Of a stretch of DNA of 8,084 bases, positions 1-5,479 are shown piece after piece. Made by a program: the position numbers and the translations under genes. This DNA comes from Bacteroidales bacterium (GTDB lineage: Bacteria > Bacteroidota > Bacteroidia > Bacteroidales > UBA3824), in contig JAFXMJ010000265.1 in NCBI GenBank assembly GCA_017530465.1, positions 1-8,084 on the forward strand, in the 5' to 3' direction. Position 1 is the stretch's first letter, and every line of letters starts with the position of its first letter. The notes under the pieces are model-generated. The model saw only the letters and a program-made list of their open reading frames with translations. It made no database searches and was not told the DNA's origin.

Positions 1-450
1 GCGGACGATGGTAACGGGGAAGCCCTCGTAGCGGTATTTGTCCATCAGGAAACGCTCGCAGGCAATTTTGTTGCGCGAATATTCCCAATACGGGTTCACA
101 AGGCTTGTGCCCTCGGTGATGATGTAGTTGCGCACAGGTTTAGCGTATGCCGAGGCGGAATTGATGTAGATGTATTGCTTTGTGATGCCGTTGAAAATGC
201 GGAAGTCGCGCTCCACGTGCTCCGGCACAAATCCGATGAAATCGCAAACGCTGTCGAAGGTCATACCTTTGAGTTTTGCCTTCACGTCGTCCTCGTTGTT
301 GATGTCGGCGGTGATTACGCGGACATTTTTAGGCAGCGAGGCGTTGTTGTTGCCACGGTTGAGGATGTAGAGTTCGTGGCTTGTGGCAGCCAATTGTTCT
401 GTGATGGCGGTGCTGATAGTGCCTGTGCCGCCGATAAATAGGATTTTCAT
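1..450 (-). CDS. Extended SDR / NAD(P)-dependent epimerase-like protein (N-terminal part, cut by window edge)
   Basis: The 150 codons visible from an ATG at 450 run in frame to base 1, so the C-terminal part lies outside the window. The N-terminus has a Rossmann nucleotide-binding loop, IGGTGTIS (residues 6-13), and an acidic residue at the end of a later strand (D49 in VITAD) of the kind that contacts the adenine. A Ser pair in INSASAY (S98/S100) precedes a YxxxK catalytic pair (Y124-SRN-K128); the 24-26 residue spacing fits the extended, GalE-like class rather than classical SDRs. Known members are sugar-nucleotide epimerases, dehydratases or reductases; the substrate cannot be told here. 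The NR pair at residues 31-32 after the second strand may favour NADP(H), which is inference. The 5' leader is unusual: it contains the heptamer array and has no G on the sense strand for 90 nt. No Shine-Dalgarno sequence is visible. The family is secure, the function is not. Confidence 0.9.
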   Translation of the reverse strand, partial: MKILFIGGTGTISTAITEQLAATSHELYILNRGNNNASLPKNVRVITADINNEDDVKAKLKGMTFDSVCDFIGFVPEHVERDFRIFNGITKQYIYINSASAYAKPVRNYIITEGTSLVNPYWEYSRNKIACERFLMDKYRYEGFPVTIVR

Positions 451-458
451 GGTGGTTT

Positions 459-535
459 AGTTTATAGTTTGTAGAGTAAAGATTAAAGATTAGAGTTTAA
501 TGTTTAAAAATTAAAGTTTAATGTTTAGAGTTTGT
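459..535. repeat. Degenerate 7-bp tandem array, consensus AGTTTAA, 11 units
   Basis: The stretch divides without gaps into eleven consecutive heptamers: AGTTTAT, AGTTTGT, AGAGTAA, AGATTAA, AGATTAG, AGTTTAA, TGTTTAA, AAATTAA, AGTTTAA, TGTTTAG, AGTTTGT. The pattern is lost immediately on both sides. The longest exact match between units is 13 nt (494-506 and 515-527), 21 bp or three units apart. On the coding strand the unit reads TTAAACT. The array begins 19 nt after the stop codon of the YARHG gene and ends 8 nt before the start codon of the SDR gene. It could be a slippage-derived filler or a transcribed signal. Confidence 0.85.
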
Positions 536-542
536 TGTGGCG

Positions 543-572
543 CAAAGGTTTAATTTACAACCCTTCCTCAAT
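543..572 (-). promoter_or_regulatory. Candidate Bacteroidota promoter for the SDR gene
   Basis: Reading the minus strand, ATTG (572-569) is followed after 18 nt by AACCTTTG (550-543) and then CGCC. This resembles the Bacteroidota -33 TTTG and -7 TAnnTTTG boxes, with A in place of T at the first -7 position. It overlaps the last codons and stop of the YARHG gene. If used, transcription would start near 535-540, so the whole heptamer array would lie in the 5' untranslated leader. The match is imperfect and based on consensus only. Confidence 0.4.
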
Positions 573-1526
573 ATTACGATTTTGGTAATTATCCCCAAAA
601 TTGTCTTCAACGTTTTTGATGATTTTGACGTTCAGAAGTTCGAGAGGGGAGAGGGTTATCTTTGAATTGTCGGTTGCAGGGTGATACCACGAAGTTTTTG
701 AGAAATACTCGGTGAGGTCGGCAGAGGCAAACTTATAGCCGTGGCGGGCATAAATCTCGTTGCGCATCAGGCGGAGGAGTTTCTTGTTATAACGATGCAG
801 ATGGCGTTCCAAAATCATTTTCTGGTTTGAGAACTGCCAGCGGCCTTGGTTGGCGTTGAGGTCGGCGCGGAGTTTCACCCAAAGTTTGTCGGGATAATAA
901 TTACAATCACAACATTCTTCATCGAGTGCGGCAGTGTAGATGTTGATGCCAGTTTCTGAAATTGCTAAACAATAAGTCTCGCCGTCTATTTCAAAACAAT
1001 TCGTATAACCAGAATAATTACTTTCCACTGGTTTGATTGTCATCCTTTTGCCGTCGATGGTGAGGTTTTCGTTGTTGAATACATATTTTTGGCCGTCCTT
1101 GTCGGTGTAAGTGCCATTAATGACGTCGTAAAATTCTTGGATTCGGCTGTATTCATTGTTATCTTGTTTTACCAAAATATGCAAAAAATCGCCGTTCAAA
1201 TTCTCCTGATATAGGTATTGTGTATTGCCGGTCTTTGGACAATCTACCGACATAAGAGTGTTTTTTGTAGTTTGCTTATGTCCTAATTCGGTGTAGTTGA
1301 CAATGAATACTTTGGAAGAAATGCGTCTTATTTCCGTTGCGCTTGGGAGTCCGCCGCCATCTGTAAAACAGTCAATATCAACTCCTTTGATGTTGTTGCC
1401 GTCGTCGCTTTCTATATATAATTGCTCATTGAGACATGTCCAAGTGGTTTCGCTCAGGTTCTGCGCTGTTGCGGCTGTGATGGTCGTCAGGAGTGTAATG
1501 GCAATTGTTGGGAGTGTCTTTTTCAT
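555..1526 (-). CDS. Secreted YARHG-domain protein of unknown function
   Basis: This 323-residue protein starts with a Sec signal peptide: KK at 2-3, a hydrophobic core to about residue 18, and an ATA|Q cleavage site after A21. There is no lipobox, so it is probably periplasmic or exported. The C-terminal part (about 250-308) is a YARHG domain with the signature YARHGYKF (259-266), followed by YF, SWY and LSPLELLN elements typical of the family. YARHG domains are found in extracellular or periplasmic proteins; their function is unknown. The N-terminal 230 residues match nothing I recognise. They are Asn/Asp-rich, contain eight cysteines (31, 53, 96, 177, 186, 205, 206, 208) including a CCxC cluster, and have a beta-like pattern with DGK/DGE turns. 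The base composition is lower in GC than the neighbours, especially upstream of the YARHG part. It has its own promoter, lies downstream of the yidC terminator and is separately transcribed. The start is set by the signal peptide. Confidence 0.87.
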   Translation of the reverse strand: MKKTLPTIAITLLTTITAATAQNLSETTWTCLNEQLYIESDDGNNIKGVDIDCFTDGGGLPSATEIRRISSKVFIVNYTELGHKQTTKNTLMSVDCPKTGNTQYLYQENLNGDFLHILVKQDNNEYSRIQEFYDVINGTYTDKDGQKYVFNNENLTIDGKRMTIKPVESNYSGYTNCFEIDGETYCLAISETGINIYTAALDEECCDCNYYPDKLWVKLRADLNANQGRWQFSNQKMILERHLHRYNKKLLRLMRNEIYARHGYKFASADLTEYFSKTSWYHPATDNSKITLSPLELLNVKIIKNVEDNFGDNYQNRNIEEGL

Positions 1527-1561
1527 AGCGTTTTGGGTTTGTTGTTTGCAACAATTTGATG

Positions 1562-1592
1562 CAAATATAGATTGTTATTTTTTGATTTGCAA
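1562..1592 (-). promoter_or_regulatory. Bacteroidota-type promoter for the YARHG-domain gene
   Basis: On the minus strand TTGC (1592-1589) is followed after 19 nt by TATATTTG (1569-1562), an exact match to the Bacteroidota -7 consensus TAnnTTTG, with a TTG-containing -33 box at suitable spacing. The start of transcription would be near 1555, giving a leader of about 30 nt before the ATG at 1526. It lies just downstream of the yidC terminator hairpin, as expected for an independent transcription unit. Confidence 0.6.
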
Positions 1593-1605
1593 GAAATTTC
1601 GACAT

Positions 1606-1654
1606 AAAAAAATTACCGAAAATTCTAAATTCCTGAATTTTCGGTAATTTTTTT
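1606..1654 (-). terminator. Intrinsic terminator after yidC, symmetrical (possibly bidirectional)
   Basis: A perfect 20-bp inverted repeat (arms 1606-1625 and 1635-1654) encloses a 9-nt loop. The core is TTACCGAAAATTC, with A7 on one outer edge and T7 on the other, so each strand ends in a U-tract. On the minus strand it lies 57 nt beyond the yidC stop codon and upstream of the promoter of the next gene, which fits termination of yidC transcription. The GC content of the stem is low but the stem is long. Confidence 0.78.
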
Positions 1655-1666
1655 ATTGGGGTGGGG

Positions 1667-1711
1667 TTGTAGAGACGCAAAATTTTGCGTCTCTACAATG
1701 CGTCTCTACAA
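1667..1711. repeat. 13-mer repeat element: perfect 32-bp palindrome plus an adjoining third copy
   Basis: Bases 1667-1682 (TTGTAGAGACGCAAAA) and 1683-1698 are exact reverse complements with no spacer. The 13-mer TGCGTCTCTACAA at 1686-1698 is repeated exactly and without a gap at 1699-1711. The element ends directly against the yidC stop codon (1712-1714). In RNA it would fold into a stable hairpin. From memory, GTAGAGACGC-type palindromes are dispersed in Bacteroidota and in some cyanobacterial genomes, but I cannot confirm copies outside the window and see none elsewhere inside it. Confidence 0.88.
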
Positions 1712-3634
1712 TTATCGTTTGCCCTTTTTCTTCTTCTGCTCTTCGAGTGCCTTCATTTGCTTGCGCTGAGTCTCTTCGAGTCGTGCGAGCAAGCCCGACT
1801 TCTTTTTGCCGGAGTTCTTGGCAACTTTTGCGTTGAGCTTGGCGAGGATTGCCGCCTCATCCATGTTGTTGCGGATGAATACTATCTGCAAAATCGCGAT
1901 GACGTTGGAGAGGAAGTAGTAGTAGGTGAGGCCCGAGGAATAGTCGTTGAACCAACAGAGCATCATCACAGGCATCATATACATCATCAGTTTCATGCCC
2001 GGCATCTGCTGTCCCGAATCCATCTGACCCGAAATCTTGGTCTGCAGGAGCATCGCGCCCGCCATCAGGAGAGCAAAGAGGCTTATGTGGTCGCCGTAGA
2101 ACGGGATGTTGAAGCCAAAATCCAAAATTGAGTCAAATGCCGAGAGGTCGTCGCTCCACAGGAAACTTTGCTGCCTCAACTCGATGGACGCGGGGAAGAA
2201 GCGGAACAGAGCAATGAGCACCGGCATCTGCAAGAGCATCGGCAGACAGCCGCCCATCGGACTTACGCCCGCCTTGCGGTAGAGCTCCATCGTTGCCCTC
2301 TGCTTGTCCATTGCCTGCTCGGGCTTGGGATATTTCTTGTTGAGTTCCTCCACTTGCGGACGTAGCACGCGCATTGCCGCAGTCGATTTGTACGACTTGT
2401 AGGTGAGGGGCAGGAGCACCGCCTTAACAATCAGAGTGATTATCAGGATGATAAGACCGTAGCTCGATATGAACGAGCCTAACCAGTTGAACAGCGGGAT
2501 TATCAGGAACCTGTTTACCCATCCGATTATCGACCATCCGAGCGGCACGAGGTCTTCAAGATCAAGGTCGTCGTCGGGTGTTACTTCGATGTCTTTGAGG
2601 ATGTTGAACTTGTTGGGACCGAAGTAGAACGCCATCGAATCAGCCACTGCGTTGCTTGGCAGTGAGAGGCGCGAGGCGGCGTACTTGAGATTGTCGCGGT
2701 TGGAGGTTTTCTGGATTTCCAGCTGTCCGTTGGCGAATGTCGATTTTGAAATCAGGATTGACGAGAAATATTGACCCTTGAAAGCGACCCATTTGGTGGA
2801 GCCGGCGAGCTTTTCATCAGCGGCGTCGCTGGTGAGACCGAGGTCTTCCACGTCATCGCCGTCATATTTGTAATAGATGCCCGAATTGTTGAGCTCCCAG
2901 GAGTTGCCGCGTTCCAAGACGGGCAGGAATTGGTTCCAAGTCAGGTCGATGTAGCTCGAATTTTTGTTGACAACGCCATCAAGGTTGTGGAATGAGATGG
3001 TGTAGTCGAGGATGTAACTGTCGTCGGCGAGGGCGTATGCAAATTCCAACCAAGAATTGCTATCGACGTATGCGCGGAATGTGGCGTTGCAGGGCAAATT
3101 GGGAGTGGCCTGCTGGTCGCTGACACCGTCGTAGGTGAAGAATAGGTTTTTGGTGGAGATTGCGTTGTTGCCGGCGAAGAAGTCGAGGTTGATTTCGTTT
3201 TGCGGGTCGCGTTTCATCACGAAAAGCGAGTCGCCGGAGTTGGTCTTGAAGTCTTTGAGCTGCACCGATTTCACCATCGCGCCTTTTGTGGAGATGGTTA
3301 CAATCATCTTGTTGTTGCTGATGATGATGTCCTTGTCAGCTCCGGTGGCTGCGGGTGCAAATTTGCCAAACTGCGCCTTGTATTTGGCTAATGCCAATGA
3401 GTCGCTGCTGCCCGACAGTGTGGTGTCGCCAAGTGCTGCGGCAGCCTTTTCAAGAGAGTCGCGCATGCGGCTCTGCATATAATCAGCCTCTTTTTGACGT
3501 TGTTCTACTTGCGCTATGGAATCACGCTGGCGTTGCTGCATTGCCAGCTGCTCCTCGCTTGGACGGTTAATTATGGAGAAGCCGATGAATATCGCAATGC
3601 ACAGGGTGATTCCGATTAACGTATTTTTGTCCAT
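1712..3634 (-). CDS. yidC: Membrane protein insertase YidC (Oxa1 family)
   Basis: YidC inserts and folds inner-membrane proteins, alone or with SecYEG. The 640-residue length is at the upper end of what is expected for Bacteroidota. Visible layout: an N-terminal membrane anchor (about 5-23), a Gln/Arg/Glu-rich linker (27-65), a large periplasmic P1 domain (about 100-345), then the Oxa1 core. The core has membrane segments near 386-410, 460-482, 515-532 and 550-590. The conserved hydrophilic-groove arginine is R422 in AAMRVLRP, matching the position of E. coli R366. The cytoplasmic hairpin (422-455) leads into GVSPMGGCLPMLLQMP, a family hallmark. The C-terminus is lysine-rich (KKKKGKR), as in many homologues that contact ribosomes. 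It lies 218 nt downstream of pyrG with a hairpin between, so it may have its own promoter, though I found no convincing one in 3635-3782. The ATG gives the expected short cytoplasmic start before the first membrane segment. Confidence 0.98.
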   Translation of the reverse strand: MDKNTLIGITLCIAIFIGFSIINRPSEEQLAMQQRQRDSIAQVEQRQKEADYMQSRMRDSLEKAAAALGDTTLSGSSDSLALAKYKAQFGKFAPAATGADKDIIISNNKMIVTISTKGAMVKSVQLKDFKTNSGDSLFVMKRDPQNEINLDFFAGNNAISTKNLFFTYDGVSDQQATPNLPCNATFRAYVDSNSWLEFAYALADDSYILDYTISFHNLDGVVNKNSSYIDLTWNQFLPVLERGNSWELNNSGIYYKYDGDDVEDLGLTSDAADEKLAGSTKWVAFKGQYFSSILISKSTFANGQLEIQKTSNRDNLKYAASRLSLPSNAVADSMAFYFGPNKFNILKDIEVTPDDDLDLEDLVPLGWSIIGWVNRFLIIPLFNWLGSFISSYGLIILIITLIVKAVLLPLTYKSYKSTAAMRVLRPQVEELNKKYPKPEQAMDKQRATMELYRKAGVSPMGGCLPMLLQMPVLIALFRFFPASIELRQQSFLWSDDLSAFDSILDFGFNIPFYGDHISLFALLMAGAMLLQTKISGQMDSGQQMPGMKLMMYMMPVMMLCWFNDYSSGLTYYYFLSNVIAILQIVFIRNNMDEAAILAKLNAKVAKNSGKKKSGLLARLEETQRKQMKALEEQKKKKGKR

Positions 3635-3782
3635 TTGATGTTTAAGATTTGGGTTTGTATTCGATTGTCGTTTTTTTACCCGTTTTTGTTTTCAATCATA
3701 ATGCCAAAGTCTTTTTTGTGACAGTTTGGCGTTTTTTGTTATAATTATCTGTCAGTATTGCGTGTCAAAATGACTTTTATTA

Positions 3783-3841
3783 ACAACGAATTAAACGAAT
3801 TAAGACTAAATTGTATTTGAATAATTCGTTTAATTCGTTGT
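3783..3841. repeat. 9-mer repeat hairpin after pyrG (two direct and two inverted copies of AACGAATTA)
   Basis: Arms 3783-3802 and 3822-3841 form a perfect 20-bp stem with a 19-nt loop. Each arm holds two exact abutting copies of AACGAATTA (3785-3793 and 3794-3802, inverted at 3822-3830 and 3831-3839) plus AC. The element begins 11 nt after the pyrG stop. On the minus strand the bases that follow (TTAATAAAAGTC) are not a good U-tract, so it is a weak intrinsic terminator at best. It could instead protect the mRNA 3' end. The rest of the gap to yidC (3635-3782) is AT-rich; I see no RNA gene and no clear Bacteroidota promoter in it. Confidence 0.85.
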
Positions 3842-3852
3842 ATAACAAGAAA

Positions 3853-5454
3853 TTATTCTATTGCCGCCTTGATGAATGCTACGAAGAGCGGGTGGGGCTT
3901 CTCGAATCGGCTCTTGTACTCGGGGTGGAACTGCACGCCGACAAACCATTTGTGGTTTTTGTTTTCGACGATTTCCACGAGGTCGCTGTCGGGGTTTTTG
4001 CCTACTGCGACAAGTCCCTTCGCCTCCATGCGCGCCAAGTAATTGTTGTTGAACTCGTAACGATGCCTGTGCCTCTCTTGTATCATCTCCTCGCCATACG
4101 CCTTGTAGGCGTTGCTGTCCTTGTCGAGGATGTGGCAGGGATACGCGCCGAGCCTCATTGTGTGGCCCATATTGGTAATCGACTTCTGCTGCTCCATGAT
4201 GTCGATGACGGCGTTTTCGGTCGGGAAAAATTCCGACGAATTGGCGTCGGCGATTCCGAGGACGTTGCGGGCAAATTCGATGACTGCGCATTGCATTCCG
4301 AGGCAGATGCCGAAGAACGGGATGTTGTTTTCACGGGCGTAGCGTGTGGCGATTATCTTGCCGTCGATGCCTCGATGTCCGAATCCGGGCGCAACGAGGA
4401 TGGCTTTCTTTTCGCCGAGGAGTTCTGCGACGTTCTCTTCGTTGACCTTCTCGCTATGTATCCACTCGATGTCGAGTTTCACGTTGTTGACCATTCCGGC
4501 GTGGTTGAGTGCCTCGTGGATAGACTTGTAGGCGTCGGGAAGTTCCACGTATTTGCCTACAACAGCTATCTTGACGACGTTGGAGAGGTTGTAGAGCTTG
4601 TTGAGCTTGTCTTTCCAGGCGTTGAGGTCAGGCTCCTGCTTGAGGGGCAGGCGGAGTTTGGTCATTGCTACTTCATCGAGTCCTTGCTTGAGGAACGAGA
4701 GCGGCACTTCGTAGATTGAGGGCAGGTCGGGCGACTCAAATACGGCGTTCTTATCTACGTTGCAGAATTGAGCCACCTTCGCGCAGATGGACGGATTGAG
4801 CTCGTGCTCGGTGCGGAGTACGAGGACGTCGGGCTGCACGCCGATTTCAAGGAGTTTTTTCACCGAGTGCTGCGTGGGCTTGGTCTTGATTTCGCCAGCC
4901 GCCGCGAGGTAGGGGACGAGGGTGAGGTGGATGCAGAGCGCGTCCGAGCCAAGTTCCCATTTGAGCTGCCTAACGGCTTCGATGAACGGCAGCGACTCGA
5001 TGTCGCCTACTACGCCGCCTATCTCAGTCACCACTACGTCGTATTTGCCCTGCTTGCCGAGGAGCATAATGCAACGCTTGATTTCGTCGGTGATGTGCGG
5101 GATGATTTGGACGGTCTTGCCGAGGTAGTCGCCCTTGCGTTCCTTGTTGATTACCGACATGTAGATGCGTCCTGTGGTCACGTTGTTGGCCTGCGAGGTG
5201 GGCACGTTGAGGAATCTCTCGTAGTGTCCGAGGTCGAGGTCGGTCTCTGCGCCGTCGTCGGTCACGAAACATTCGCCGTGTTCATACGGGTTCAATGTTC
5301 CGGGATCGACATTGAGGTACGGGTCGAGTTTCTGGATTGTAACAGAGTAACCCCTCGCCTGAATCAATTTTGCAAGCGACGCCGCAAGTATGCCCTTGCC
5401 AAGCGACGAGGTGACGCCACCCGTCACGAATATGAATTTAGTGTTTTTTGCCAT
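3853..5454 (-). CDS. pyrG: CTP synthase (glutamine-hydrolysing)
   Basis: The enzyme makes CTP from UTP, ATP and glutamine, the last step of pyrimidine nucleotide synthesis, in the cytoplasm. At 533 residues it is full length for the family. The N-terminal amidoligase domain (about 1-270) has the ATP loop GGVTSSLGKG (12-21), KLDPYLNVDPGTLNPYEHGE (42-61), DDGAETDLDLGHYERF and EIGGVVGDIES (144-154). The C-terminal class I glutamine amidotransferase domain (about 295-533) has the oxyanion segment APGFGHRG (355-362), nucleophile C384 in GICLGMQ, and the H510/E512 pair in FHPEYKS, so both active sites are intact. The oxyanion segment reads APGFG where E. coli has PGGFG, with no length change. It starts 25 nt after the stop of the DUF349 gene with no terminator between, so the two are probably one operon. 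No leader attenuator is visible. No Shine-Dalgarno sequence is evident before the ATG. Confidence 0.99.
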   Translation of the reverse strand: MAKNTKFIFVTGGVTSSLGKGILAASLAKLIQARGYSVTIQKLDPYLNVDPGTLNPYEHGECFVTDDGAETDLDLGHYERFLNVPTSQANNVTTGRIYMSVINKERKGDYLGKTVQIIPHITDEIKRCIMLLGKQGKYDVVVTEIGGVVGDIESLPFIEAVRQLKWELGSDALCIHLTLVPYLAAAGEIKTKPTQHSVKKLLEIGVQPDVLVLRTEHELNPSICAKVAQFCNVDKNAVFESPDLPSIYEVPLSFLKQGLDEVAMTKLRLPLKQEPDLNAWKDKLNKLYNLSNVVKIAVVGKYVELPDAYKSIHEALNHAGMVNNVKLDIEWIHSEKVNEENVAELLGEKKAILVAPGFGHRGIDGKIIATRYARENNIPFFGICLGMQCAVIEFARNVLGIADANSSEFFPTENAVIDIMEQQKSITNMGHTMRLGAYPCHILDKDSNAYKAYGEEMIQERHRHRYEFNNNYLARMEAKGLVAVGKNPDSDLVEIVENKNHKWFVGVQFHPEYKSRFEKPHPLFVAFIKAAIE

Positions 5455-5479
5455 AACTATAATGTGTCATATAGTGCTG

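Noticed and set aside
1606..1711. Possible insertion-sequence remnant from the two neighbouring inverted repeats
   Set aside because: The two hairpins are unrelated in sequence, no transposase fragment or target-site duplication is visible, and the spacer is 12 nt. Separate terminator and repeat element explain it better.
3684..3712. Sigma-54-like sequence (TTTGGCATTATGATTGAA on the minus strand) upstream of yidC
   Set aside because: The -24 part fits but the -12 GC is replaced by GA, and sigma-54 control of a housekeeping insertase is not expected. Chance match in AT-rich DNA.
3740..3774. E. coli-like TTGACA / TATAA arrangement on the minus strand upstream of yidC
   Set aside because: Bacteroidota primary sigma factor uses TTTG and TAnnTTTG boxes; this site lacks the -7 consensus, so I do not annotate it as the yidC promoter.
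3811..4719. Long plus-strand open frame opposite pyrG
   Set aside because: It is fully antisense to a clear CTP synthase with intact motifs. The translation has no recognisable domain and is rich in Val, Leu, Asp and Glu, as expected for a codon-bias shadow.
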